A stretch of DNA of 11,927 nucleotides from CAYWRO01 sp964460345. GTDB lineage: Bacteria; Planctomycetota; Phycisphaerae; Phycisphaerales; UBA1924. Both the position numbers and the translations under genes were made by a program. Shown here one piece after another: positions 1 through 5,832 of the stretch. The notes beneath the pieces are model-generated. The model was given only the letters and a program-made list of their open reading frames with translations. It ran no database searches and was not told where the DNA came from. The stretch's first letter is position 1. Every line of letters begins with the position of its first letter. Location: positions 1 to 11,927 of the forward strand of contig CAYWRO010000097.1 of the NCBI GenBank assembly GCA_964460345.1, written 5' to 3'.

Positions 1-1
1 C

Positions 2-1687
2 CAAAGTACTTCGACCGCGCACCTGTTTTTCAATAATCCGTTAAAGTCAGGGTCCGCCAAGGAAGAGCAGGAGTACGTCGACTCAATCGTCAACGACATC
101 CGCTGGCTCGGATTTCGCTGGCCGAACGCCAGTGAGACAGATCCGACCGCCGGCGTGCTCTTCGCCAGCGATTACTTCCAGCAGATGTACGACTGGGCCG
201 AGGAGCTCATCCACAAGGGCCTCGCCTACGTCGACGACCAGACGGCTGAGCAGATCCGCGAGACCCGCGGCACGCTCACCGAACCCGGCAAGCCCTCACC
301 GTGGCGAGACCGGACCGTCGAAGAGAACCTGGATCTCTTCCGTCGCATGGCCGCCGGTGAGTTCCCGGACGGCTCGCGCGTCCTCCGCGCGAAGATCGAC
401 ATGGCCAGCCCCAACTTCAACCTGCGCGACCCGGTGATGTACCGGATCGTCAACGCGCGCCACCACCGCACCGGAGACCGCTGGCACATCTATCCGATGT
501 ACGACTGGGCCCACGGCTTCGAGGACTCCATCGAGGGCATCACCCACTCCATCTGCACGCTGGAGTTTGAGAACCACCGCCCCCTGTACGACTGGTTCAT
601 CAACGCCGTGAACCAGGGGCGGACGGACGATGGAACGGGTAAGTGGGGCAAGCGGATTCATCATCCGCAGCAGATCGAGTTTGCCCGGCTGAACCTGACC
701 TACACGACGATGTCGAAGCGGCGCTTCCACGTCCTGGTCAATGACGGCCACGTGCGTGGCTGGGATGATCCGCGCATGCCGACCATCAGCGGCCATCGCC
801 GGCGCGGTTACACGCCCGCGTCGATCCGCGCCCTGGCGGAGGATGTGGGCGTCACGAAAATCAACAGCCTCATCGATGTCACGCGCTTGGAGAACGCCGT
901 CCGCGACGATCTCAACCGCCGTGCTCCGCGCCGCATGTGCGTCCTGCGCCCCCTCAAGGTGACCATCACCAACTGGGCGGACGGCGGCGATGAAGGACGC
1001 ACCGAGTGGATGGAGGCGGTGAACAACCCCGAGGACGAAAGCGCCGGCCGGCGCCAGGTCCCCTTCACGAAGACGCTCTACATTGAGCGCGACGACTTCC
1101 TCGAAGACGCTCCCCGCAAGTGGTTCCGACTCGCTCCCGGCGCGGAGGTCCGTCTTCGCTATGGCTACTGGATTACCTGCCGCGAGGCAGTGAAGAACAC
1201 GGACGGCGAGGTCATCGAACTCAAGTGCACCTACGACCCTGCAACCCGCGGCGGAGACTCCCCGCCGCCGGACGCAGACGGCAAAGTGCGGAAGGTGAAG
1301 GGAACGCTCCACTGGGTCAGCGCCGAGCACGCCGTTCCTGCCGAAGTCCGCCTTTTCGATCGGCTCTTCAAAACGGAAGAGCCGGGCAAGGCCACCGGCG
1401 AGTTCCTTGACGACCTCAACCCCGAGTCGCTCACCACCCTTCAGGACTGCATGCTCGAACCCAACTGGCGTCGGAGCGAGAAGGAACAGATCCCCCTCGC
1501 AGCCGACGCCGACCCGACGATGCCGAACCCCTCGGGTGATGGCAACTGGTCCGACGGCATCGAGCGCTTTCAGTTCGAACGCCAGGGATACTTCTGCCTG
1601 GATCCGGACTCAACCGATGACAAGCCTGTCTTCAACCGCACGGTGACGTTGAAGGACACCTGGGCCAAGGTCGCGGGAAGAGGGTGA
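2..1687 (+). CDS. glnS: Glutaminyl-tRNA synthetase, 5' end missing
   Basis: Class I aminoacyl-tRNA synthetase that charges tRNA-Gln directly with glutamine in the cytoplasm. The reading frame is open from base 2, so the start codon, the HIGH motif and the first part of the Rossmann fold lie outside the window. Visible family segments include KEEQEYVDSI and WLGF near the left edge, then MYDWAHGFEDSIEGITHS, CTLEFENHRPLYDWF, and the KMSKS-type loop as MSKRR (bases 710-724). The anticodon-binding beta-barrels follow, with YWITCREAVKN, KGTLHWVSAEHAVPAEVR and the terminal ERFQFERQGYFCLDPDST and FNRTVTLKDTWAK. A short insertion sits before ERFQFERQGY. The stop is TGA at 1685-1687. Bases 1 to about 53 are only ~46% GC and do not encode the expected LRFDDTNP segment, so the left edge should be treated with caution (see findings). 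Family assignment is very secure. Confidence 0.95.
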   Translation, partial: QSTSTAHLFFNNPLKSGSAKEEQEYVDSIVNDIRWLGFRWPNASETDPTAGVLFASDYFQQMYDWAEELIHKGLAYVDDQTAEQIRETRGTLTEPGKPSPWRDRTVEENLDLFRRMAAGEFPDGSRVLRAKIDMASPNFNLRDPVMYRIVNARHHRTGDRWHIYPMYDWAHGFEDSIEGITHSICTLEFENHRPLYDWFINAVNQGRTDDGTGKWGKRIHHPQQIEFARLNLTYTTMSKRRFHVLVNDGHVRGWDDPRMPTISGHRRRGYTPASIRALAEDVGVTKINSLIDVTRLENAVRDDLNRRAPRRMCVLRPLKVTITNWADGGDEGRTEWMEAVNNPEDESAGRRQVPFTKTLYIERDDFLEDAPRKWFRLAPGAEVRLRYGYWITCREAVKNTDGEVIELKCTYDPATRGGDSPPPDADGKVRKVKGTLHWVSAEHAVPAEVRLFDRLFKTEEPGKATGEFLDDLNPESLTTLQDCMLEPNWRRSEKEQIPLAADADPTMPNPSGDGNWSDGIERFQFERQGYFCLDPDSTDDKPVFNRTVTLKDTWAKVAGRG

Positions 1688-1706
1688 TCGGCTGATAGAA
1701 TGCAGT

Positions 1707-1713
1707 AAAGGAG
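1707..1713 (+). promoter_or_regulatory. Ribosome binding site of hicB (selects a GTG start)
   Basis: AAAGGAG lies six bases before a GTG codon at 1720-1722. No ATG gives the complete HicB N-terminus, so this site fixes GTG as the start. A TAGAAT resembling a -10 box lies at 1696-1701, but I see no matching -35 at a normal distance, so the promoter is unresolved. Confidence 0.75.
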
Positions 1714-1719
1714 CCGCAA

Positions 1720-1944
1720 GTGGAGCGCACATTCGCCGTAGTCCTGACTCCGCAGCCCGAAGGCGGTTACTTCGTCGAGTGCCCATCCCTGCAGGGTTGT
1801 TACAGCCAGGGTGATTCGGTTGACGAGGCGCTCGCCAACATCACCGAAGCCATTGAACTCACGCTGGAAGACATGGCGGCCCGCGGCGAGACAGTTCCGG
1901 ATTCCGGCAGTCCGATCCTGACGAACGTGAGGGTGGCCGGATGA
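1720..1944 (+). CDS. hicB: HicB-family antitoxin (short form)
   Basis: Antitoxin of a type II toxin-antitoxin pair, expected to bind and block the HicA ribonuclease encoded just downstream. The 74-residue protein has the partial RNase H-like HicB fold. A first strand (FAVVLTP) is followed by GGYFVECPSLQGCYSQGDS and the helix DEALANITEAIELTLEDM, the family's hallmark arrangement. It ends soon after this helix, so it lacks the extra C-terminal helix-turn-helix or ribbon-helix-helix DNA-binding domain that longer HicB proteins use for autoregulation. The start is GTG with a strong ribosome binding site. The gene begins 32 bases after glnS stops, and its stop overlaps the hicA start in ATGA (1941-1944), implying translational coupling. 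The order antitoxin-then-toxin is common in this family, although the E. coli locus has the reverse order. Confidence 0.9.
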   Translation: MERTFAVVLTPQPEGGYFVECPSLQGCYSQGDSVDEALANITEAIELTLEDMAARGETVPDSGSPILTNVRVAG

Positions 1945-2171
1945 GCAAGCTGCCTGTCGTCTCCGGCCGCGAGACGGTTCGGGCGCTCGAGCGGGTTGGC
2001 TATGAGTTAGTGCGGCAGCGCGGCAGCCACTTCAGATTGCGGCATCCAACGGATCCGAATCGAAAGCCGGTGACCGTCCCGGACCACGCGGAACTGAAGT
2101 CGGGAACGTTGCGGGCGATTCTTCGCGACGCGAGCGTGACGGCGGACCTCTTCCGCGAACTTCTCACCTAG
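1941..2171 (+). CDS. hicA: HicA-family mRNA interferase toxin
   Basis: Toxin of the HicBA pair. HicA proteins are small double-stranded-RNA-binding-fold ribonucleases that cleave mRNA and stop growth when not bound by HicB. At 76 residues it is slightly longer than the usual ~60. Family landmarks are the N-terminal helix (SGRETVRALERVGYELVRQ), the GSHFRLRH strand carrying the presumed catalytic histidine (H30), the VTVPDHAELKSGTL segment and the final helix (LRAILRDASVTADLFRELL). Where many relatives have GSHH, this one has GSHF, but the histidine judged catalytic is kept, so an active toxin is expected. The start codon overlaps the hicB stop. The next gene begins four bases after this stop. 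Confidence 0.92.
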   Translation: MSKLPVVSGRETVRALERVGYELVRQRGSHFRLRHPTDPNRKPVTVPDHAELKSGTLRAILRDASVTADLFRELLT

Positions 2172-2175
2172 CGGC

Positions 2176-2784
2176 ATGCGCCTCCCCCTGCACAAGCCGT
2201 ATCGCGCATTTCCGGAGTTGGACCGGTTTTCGGATGCGGAGTGCGCCCGGTTCGCCGCGGCCGCGCGCCGGCATCATCGCGTGGGATCGGTGCTGCTGGG
2301 CCTGCTGTGCATCCCCTGCATCGCAATTGCCGTTCCGCTGCTGATCGGGCTGCCGTGGGGAATCTGCCATCTCCTCGGGCTCGAAAACACGTTCGCTGAC
2401 GAAACCGCGACCATGATCGTGTGGGCGACCTCGCTGACCTCTGTATGCGGCATGTTCTTCCTGCTCGGGCTGCTCATCCGTGACCGCTGGCTGCGCCACA
2501 TCATCGGCAAGCAGCTCCGGGGTGCGGCCTGTAACGGATGTCGCTACTCGCTCCTCGGCCTGCCGATCGTCAACGGCGTCATCACCTGCCCGGAATGCGG
2601 ACGCCCCTTCGACCTGGCCGAAGCAGACTTACGACCGGAAGACCTGCTGGCTCAGCCCGCGGTCGCGTCAGAAGGCACCCGCACCCGTCCCGCCGCCGAC
2701 AATTCGGTCCCGACCGTCACCGGGTCTGCCCCACCGACGCGCCGGAGTACGCGCCCGCCGCCGCGGCAAACCCGTCACACGTGA
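2176..2784 (+). CDS. Two-TM membrane protein with a C4 zinc ribbon
   Basis: No precise function is recognised. The 202-residue protein has a charged N-terminus, two hydrophobic segments likely to cross the inner membrane (about 37-66 and 78-101), and a zinc-ribbon knuckle pair at C119-x2-C122 (CNGCRYSLLGLP) and C138-x2-C141 (CPECGRPF). It closes with an unstructured Pro/Thr/Arg-rich tail from about residue 163. From memory, a cysteine pair followed by YSLLGLP and then CPECG is common in uncharacterised planctomycete membrane proteins. The TM helices and the ribbon suggest a membrane-anchored protein with a cytoplasmic metal-binding module. The ATG lies four bases after hicA without a clear ribosome binding site, which suggests read-through coupling to hicA. 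The stop faces the stop of the opposite-strand PhoX-like gene seven bases away. Confidence 0.75.
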   Translation: MRLPLHKPYRAFPELDRFSDAECARFAAAARRHHRVGSVLLGLLCIPCIAIAVPLLIGLPWGICHLLGLENTFADETATMIVWATSLTSVCGMFFLLGLLIRDRWLRHIIGKQLRGAACNGCRYSLLGLPIVNGVITCPECGRPFDLAEADLRPEDLLAQPAVASEGTRTRPAADNSVPTVTGSAPPTRRSTRPPPRQTRHT

Positions 2785-2796
2785 GACTCTCTCACG
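2780..2796. terminator. Possible bidirectional hairpin over convergent stops
   Basis: CGTGAG (2780-2785) and CTCACG (2791-2796) form a perfect six-base stem with a five-base loop. The stop codons of both converging genes lie in the arms (TGA 2782-2784 on +, TCA 2792-2794 read as TGA on -). No T-run follows on either side, so an intrinsic terminator is only possible. The stem is short enough to occur by chance. Confidence 0.3.
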
Positions 2797-4201
2797 CGTT
2801 CAACCACCGCCACGGACCCGCAATCGCCAACGTCAGCCCCGCCGACTGAATATTCACGAACAGCGTCGTCCCGTTGGGGCTGAACGTTGCGCCCGCAAGC
2901 TCACTGTCGTTGATGCGATTGCGGCCGAACCGGGAGAGCTCGCCCTCCGGGGTCACCGCGACCAGGTGATCCTCGTTGCCGGAATCTTCGCAGACGAACA
3001 GGTCGCCGGAGGGCGCAACCGTGAGGTTGTCCGCGTTCTCCACGAGCGTGCCATCGTTCGGCTCGACGAACAGTTCGAGCGTACCCGGGCGCTCGCTCTC
3101 ACGCGGCGTCCCTTCATAGGGGCTCGGCTTGTATCGCCAGATCTGGCCGAGCTTCTTCTCCCCGCCGGTCGTGCACGCGAAGTAGATCGAGCCGTTGCCG
3201 TACCACATCCCCTCGCCGCGCGCAAAACGCGCGGCGCCCGCGGCGAATCCGCGATGGCGAAGATCGTCCTCCGGCGCCTCCACATTGTCCATGTCGATCC
3301 ACGCAGTCCTGAGGGCAACGCCCGGATGAACGGTGGTCCCGTTCCAGTTGCGCGTATCGATCGACGGCGCATCCACAACCGTCAGCGCCTGCAGACGCCC
3401 CCCTTTCACGAGTTGTCCCGGTTCGACCGGCACATAGCGATAGATCAGGCCGTCGTCACGATCCTCCGTCTGGTAGACCACGCCCGAAGCGGGGTCCACG
3501 GCGACCGCCTCGTGATTAAACCGTCCCATCTGCTTGAGCGGGACCGGATCGGCCAGCCCGATCTCCGCGCGCGCCGGAACCTCGAAGACATAGCCGTGAT
3601 CGCGCTCGAAGCGCTTGTCATCGGCGCGGACCGTCCACTCCTCGCACGTCAACCACGAGTTCCATGGCGTCGGCCCCCCTGCACAGTTGCGCCCCGTCGC
3701 GGCCAGGCTCAGAAAGTGCCGTTCCAGCCGCCGCGCCTTCGTGTCATAGACCAGCGTCGTCGTGCCCCCCTGCAGCGCCCGCCCGTGCCCGGGGTCGTAA
3801 AGCTTTTCACGCGGCACGAGATGCTGTAACTCACGATTCCACCCGAACGCCCCGTAGCGCCCCTGAAGCATCTCCACCTCGTGGTTCCGCACGAGGATCG
3901 TCAGCCCGCCCGGCCCGGCAAACGCCGCCATGCCGTCGTGCTGGGCGGGGACGAGCAGACCGTCGTCCATCCGCTCCCCCCACTTGGAGATCACCCGGTA
4001 GCTGAACCCGCTCGGCAGGTCGAAAACACCTTCGGGGTCGCGGACCAGCTCACCATACCCCCGCCAGGGCTCCGCCCCGACCGATCCGAGTGGCAGACCA
4101 AGCCCACCCGAGCCCGCCGCACTCACAACCCGCTGAAGGCCAGCAAACCCCGCCGCAACCCCCGCCGCGGCCCGCAGGAACGCCCGTCGTGATTGGTCCA
4201 T
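2792..4201 (-). CDS. Tat-exported PhoX/DUF839-family phosphatase-like protein
   Basis: PhoX-type alkaline phosphatases are secreted, fold as beta-propellers and use iron and calcium to release phosphate from organic esters. This 469-residue protein starts at the ATG at 4201; a TTG two codons upstream is possible but less likely. It carries a clear Tat signal, SRRAFLR at residues 4-10, then a hydrophobic stretch to about 28. Family motifs follow in order: LVRNHEVE (~103-110), NCAGGPTPWNSWLTCEEW (~172-189), GRFNHEAVAVDP (~227-237), YQTEDRDDGLIYRY (~243-256), GEGMWYGNGSIYFACTTGG (~329-347), NADNL (~389-393) and FVCEDSGNEDHL (~402-413). C173 in NCAGG is a plausible counterpart of the iron-binding cysteine of PhoX. 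It is shorter than classical PhoX (over 600 residues), so the substrate is uncertain. It is convergent with the zinc-ribbon gene and has no obvious operon partner. Confidence 0.85.
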   Translation of the reverse strand: MDQSRRAFLRAAAGVAAGFAGLQRVVSAAGSGGLGLPLGSVGAEPWRGYGELVRDPEGVFDLPSGFSYRVISKWGERMDDGLLVPAQHDGMAAFAGPGGLTILVRNHEVEMLQGRYGAFGWNRELQHLVPREKLYDPGHGRALQGGTTTLVYDTKARRLERHFLSLAATGRNCAGGPTPWNSWLTCEEWTVRADDKRFERDHGYVFEVPARAEIGLADPVPLKQMGRFNHEAVAVDPASGVVYQTEDRDDGLIYRYVPVEPGQLVKGGRLQALTVVDAPSIDTRNWNGTTVHPGVALRTAWIDMDNVEAPEDDLRHRGFAAGAARFARGEGMWYGNGSIYFACTTGGEKKLGQIWRYKPSPYEGTPRESERPGTLELFVEPNDGTLVENADNLTVAPSGDLFVCEDSGNEDHLVAVTPEGELSRFGRNRINDSELAGATFSPNGTTLFVNIQSAGLTLAIAGPWRWLNA

Positions 4202-4207
4202 ACACAA

Positions 4208-4367
4208 AGGTAGTGCGTCAGAGGAGCAAAGCTACCCCAAATCACTCGATCTTCCCTTTGTTCTAAAGGAAGGCTCAGCAGTTCGATAATCACGCGTCCG
4301 TCGCCGGCAGTCCCTCCCGGGAGGTCCCGATCAGTCGATCCCTCGCCTCCCAAATCTCCCCCCACAG
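4208..4367. other. Intergenic region upstream of the PhoX-like gene and tRNA-Ile
   Basis: Non-coding spacer between the start of the leftward PhoX-like gene and the tRNA promoter. It holds an imperfect inverted repeat (CTTCCCTTT at 4251-4259, AAAGGAAG at 4265-4272, loop GTTCT, one bulged C) about 50-70 bases upstream of the PhoX-like start. It also holds a perfect 12-base palindrome, CCTCCCGGGAGG, at 4313-4324. Either could be an operator or chance in GC-rich sequence. No strong promoter for the leftward gene was recognised. Confidence 0.4.
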
Positions 4368-4396
4368 TTCACCCGCGGCGGCGCGGCGGATATACT
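4368..4396 (+). promoter_or_regulatory. Probable sigma-70-type promoter of tRNA-Ile
   Basis: A -35-like TTCACC (4368-4373, four of six consensus bases) is separated by exactly 17 bases from a -10-like TATACT (4391-4396, five of six). Transcription would begin near 4403, giving a leader of about 25 bases before the tRNA at 4428. The leader contains a six-base hairpin, GCCGCC-CATTC-GGCGGC (4407-4423). Confidence 0.6.
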
Positions 4397-4427
4397 CCCC
4401 GTCCCGGCCGCCCATTCGGCGGCGAGC

Positions 4428-4501
4428 GGGCTTGTAGCTCAGCTGGCTAGAGCGCACCCCTGATAAGGGTGAGGTCGCAGGTTCGAGTCCTGCCAGGCCC
4501 A
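4428..4501 (+). tRNA. tRNA-Ile (anticodon GAU)
   Basis: A full cloverleaf can be drawn by eye. The acceptor stem GGGCTTG pairs with CAGGCCC (one G-U pair), and the discriminator base is A4501. The D-arm is GCTC/GAGC. The anticodon stem CACCC/GGGTG encloses the loop CTGATAA, with anticodon GAT at 4462-4464. The T-arm is GCAGG-TTCGAGT-CCTGC. It reads the isoleucine codons AUC and AUU. The 3' CCA is not encoded (A is followed by TTC), so it must be added by a nucleotidyltransferase. Many bacteria carry this tRNA inside the rRNA operon, but here it stands alone with its own promoter and cfa downstream. Confidence 0.96.
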
Positions 4502-4510
4502 TTCGCAGCG

Positions 4511-4532
4511 ACATCGCCCTCCGCGGCGATGT
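4511..4532 (+). other. Hairpin 3' of tRNA-Ile (first of two)
   Basis: ACATCGCC (4511-4518) and GGCGATGT (4525-4532) form a perfect eight-base stem with a six-base loop, starting nine bases after the tRNA. The second hairpin starts at the next base. A role in tRNA 3' maturation or termination is plausible but unproven. Confidence 0.55.
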
Positions 4533-4560
4533 GGAGAGGGTCAAGCCCACGACCCTCTCC
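4533..4560 (+). terminator. Hairpin 3' of tRNA-Ile (second), candidate terminator
   Basis: GGAGAGGGTC (4533-4542) and GACCCTCTCC (4551-4560) form a perfect ten-base, GC-rich stem with an eight-base loop. The following CGCCTTGTTC has only a weak T content, so it is a candidate terminator of the tRNA transcript rather than a textbook one. It lies just ahead of cfa and would limit read-through into it. Confidence 0.5.
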
Positions 4561-4576
4561 CGCCTTGTTCAGCCCC

Positions 4577-4580
4577 GGAG
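4577..4580 (+). promoter_or_regulatory. Ribosome binding site of cfa (selects the 4588 start)
   Basis: GGAG lies seven bases before the ATG at 4588. The competing in-frame ATG at 4531 has no such site and falls inside the tRNA-distal hairpins, so 4588 is the better start. Confidence 0.65.
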
Positions 4581-4587
4581 CACTCCC

Positions 4588-5817
4588 ATGCCCGGCGCAC
4601 TCGAACAGCGGCTCTCCTCGATGCTGGCGTCCGCCGGCGTCGAACTCAACGGCTCACGCCCGTGGGATCCCCACATACTTGATGACCGGCTCTGGCTCCG
4701 GCTCGCCCGAAACGGGTTGACCGGGTTGGGTGACGCGTACGTCGACGGCTGGTGGGAGTGCGACGCGCTCGATGAGCTTTTCTCCCGCCTCCTCCGGGCT
4801 GATGCGGCCGCGGCTCTGCGGCCGGGGCCGGTCATGGCCCTGTCCAGACTGGGCGAGCGGATCGTCAACCTTCAGACCCCCGCACGAGCGCGGCGGGACG
4901 TGCGGCGGCACTACAACCTCGGCAACGACCTCTTCGAGGCGATGCTCGACCGCCGCATGGTTTACTCCTGCGCCCTCTGGGAAGGCGCCCGCTCCCTTGA
5001 TGAGGCGCAGGAGGCCAAGTTGGAGGCCATCTGCCGGAAGCTGATGCTCGCCCCCGGGTTGCGGCTGCTGGACATCGGTTGCGGATGGGGAGGTCTCTGC
5101 CAGTTCGCCGCGGAACGCTTCGGGTGTCACGTGGTCGGCGTGACGCTCAGCGAGAACCAGGCCGAACTGGCGCGTCAGCGCTGCCGCGGCCTGCCCGTGG
5201 ACATCCGGCTGCAGGACTATCGCGACATCGCCGACCGTTTCGACCGCATCGTGAGCGTCGGCATGTTCGAGCATGTCGGGCACCGGAACCATCGCGCGTT
5301 CATGCAGGTCGTCCAGCACACGCTCTCGCCCGATGGGCTCGCCCTCATCCACTTCTTCGCGACGCAGCGATCCTGGCCGAACACGCGCGACAGCGAAGTG
5401 CTGTGGGTTCGCAAGCACATCTTCCCAGGAATGGTCGTGCCGTCGCTGGCGCAGGTGGGACGGGCCCTCGACGGCCTGCTCGTGCTCGAGGATCTTGAGA
5501 ACATCGGCATCCACTACGACCGGACGCTGCTCAGTTGGCATGAGAACTTCCAGCGCGCCTGGCCGCGGCTGCGCGACACGTATGAGGAGCGATTCGGGCG
5601 TCTGTGGCGGTACTACCTGCTGCTGTGCGCGGGGGCGTTCCGCAGCCGAAAGTACCAGGTATGGCAGTTGGCCCTCTCGCCGCGAGGGGTGGAAGGCGGG
5701 TACCGGCGCCCGGAGCGCGGGCGAAGCATCGAGCCATCACACGCGGTGGTGGTCACGCCGCAATCGCCGCAGATCTCGCTCATTGCTGAGGACGGCCGCC
5801 CTGTGCCTCCCGCCTGA
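4588..5817 (+). CDS. cfa: Cyclopropane-fatty-acyl-phospholipid synthase
   Basis: Methylates the cis double bond of unsaturated phospholipid acyl chains using S-adenosylmethionine, forming a cyclopropane ring at the membrane; typically induced in stationary phase or by acid stress in other bacteria. From the ATG at 4588 the protein has 409 residues (E. coli Cfa has 382). The N-terminal domain has GLGDAYVDGWWECDALDELF. The methyltransferase core has the SAM loop LDIGCGWGG (~161-169), LQDYRD and IVSVGMFEHVG (~221-231). The bicarbonate-binding residues known in E. coli Cfa (C139, E239, H266, Y317) correspond to C128, E228, H255 and Y310 here, though the following isoleucine position is Phe. The C-terminus has YYLLLCAGAFR and a ~30-residue tail beyond the usual end. 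The gene is downstream of tRNA-Ile and convergent with the sugar-dehydrogenase-like gene 15 bases away. Confidence 0.95.
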   Translation: MPGALEQRLSSMLASAGVELNGSRPWDPHILDDRLWLRLARNGLTGLGDAYVDGWWECDALDELFSRLLRADAAAALRPGPVMALSRLGERIVNLQTPARARRDVRRHYNLGNDLFEAMLDRRMVYSCALWEGARSLDEAQEAKLEAICRKLMLAPGLRLLDIGCGWGGLCQFAAERFGCHVVGVTLSENQAELARQRCRGLPVDIRLQDYRDIADRFDRIVSVGMFEHVGHRNHRAFMQVVQHTLSPDGLALIHFFATQRSWPNTRDSEVLWVRKHIFPGMVVPSLAQVGRALDGLLVLEDLENIGIHYDRTLLSWHENFQRAWPRLRDTYEERFGRLWRYYLLLCAGAFRSRKYQVWQLALSPRGVEGGYRRPERGRSIEPSHAVVVTPQSPQISLIAEDGRPVPPA

Positions 5818-5832
5818 GGGCCGAGCCAGCGC

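Noticed and set aside
296..1330. Long open frame on the minus strand opposite glnS
   Set aside because: It is a mirror of the GC-rich codon pattern of glnS, whose product is unmistakable; the antisense translation shows no family features.
1720..2784. A new defence island around hicBA
   Set aside because: Only a standard toxin-antitoxin pair and one membrane zinc-ribbon gene are present; no nuclease, helicase, integrase or other defence gene is visible, so a new system cannot be supported.
2480..3829. Long plus-strand open frame opposite the PhoX-like gene
   Set aside because: Arg-rich translation without domains, overlapping both the zinc-ribbon gene and the well-supported PhoX-like gene.
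4531..4587. N-terminal extension of Cfa from the ATG at 4531
   Set aside because: This ATG lies in the arm of a hairpin, has no ribosome binding site, and the extra 19 residues have no counterpart in E. coli Cfa, whereas the ATG at 4588 has GGAG seven bases upstream.
4654..5541. Minus-strand open frame opposite cfa
   Set aside because: Cfa on the plus strand has all active-site residues; the antisense frame resembles no known protein.
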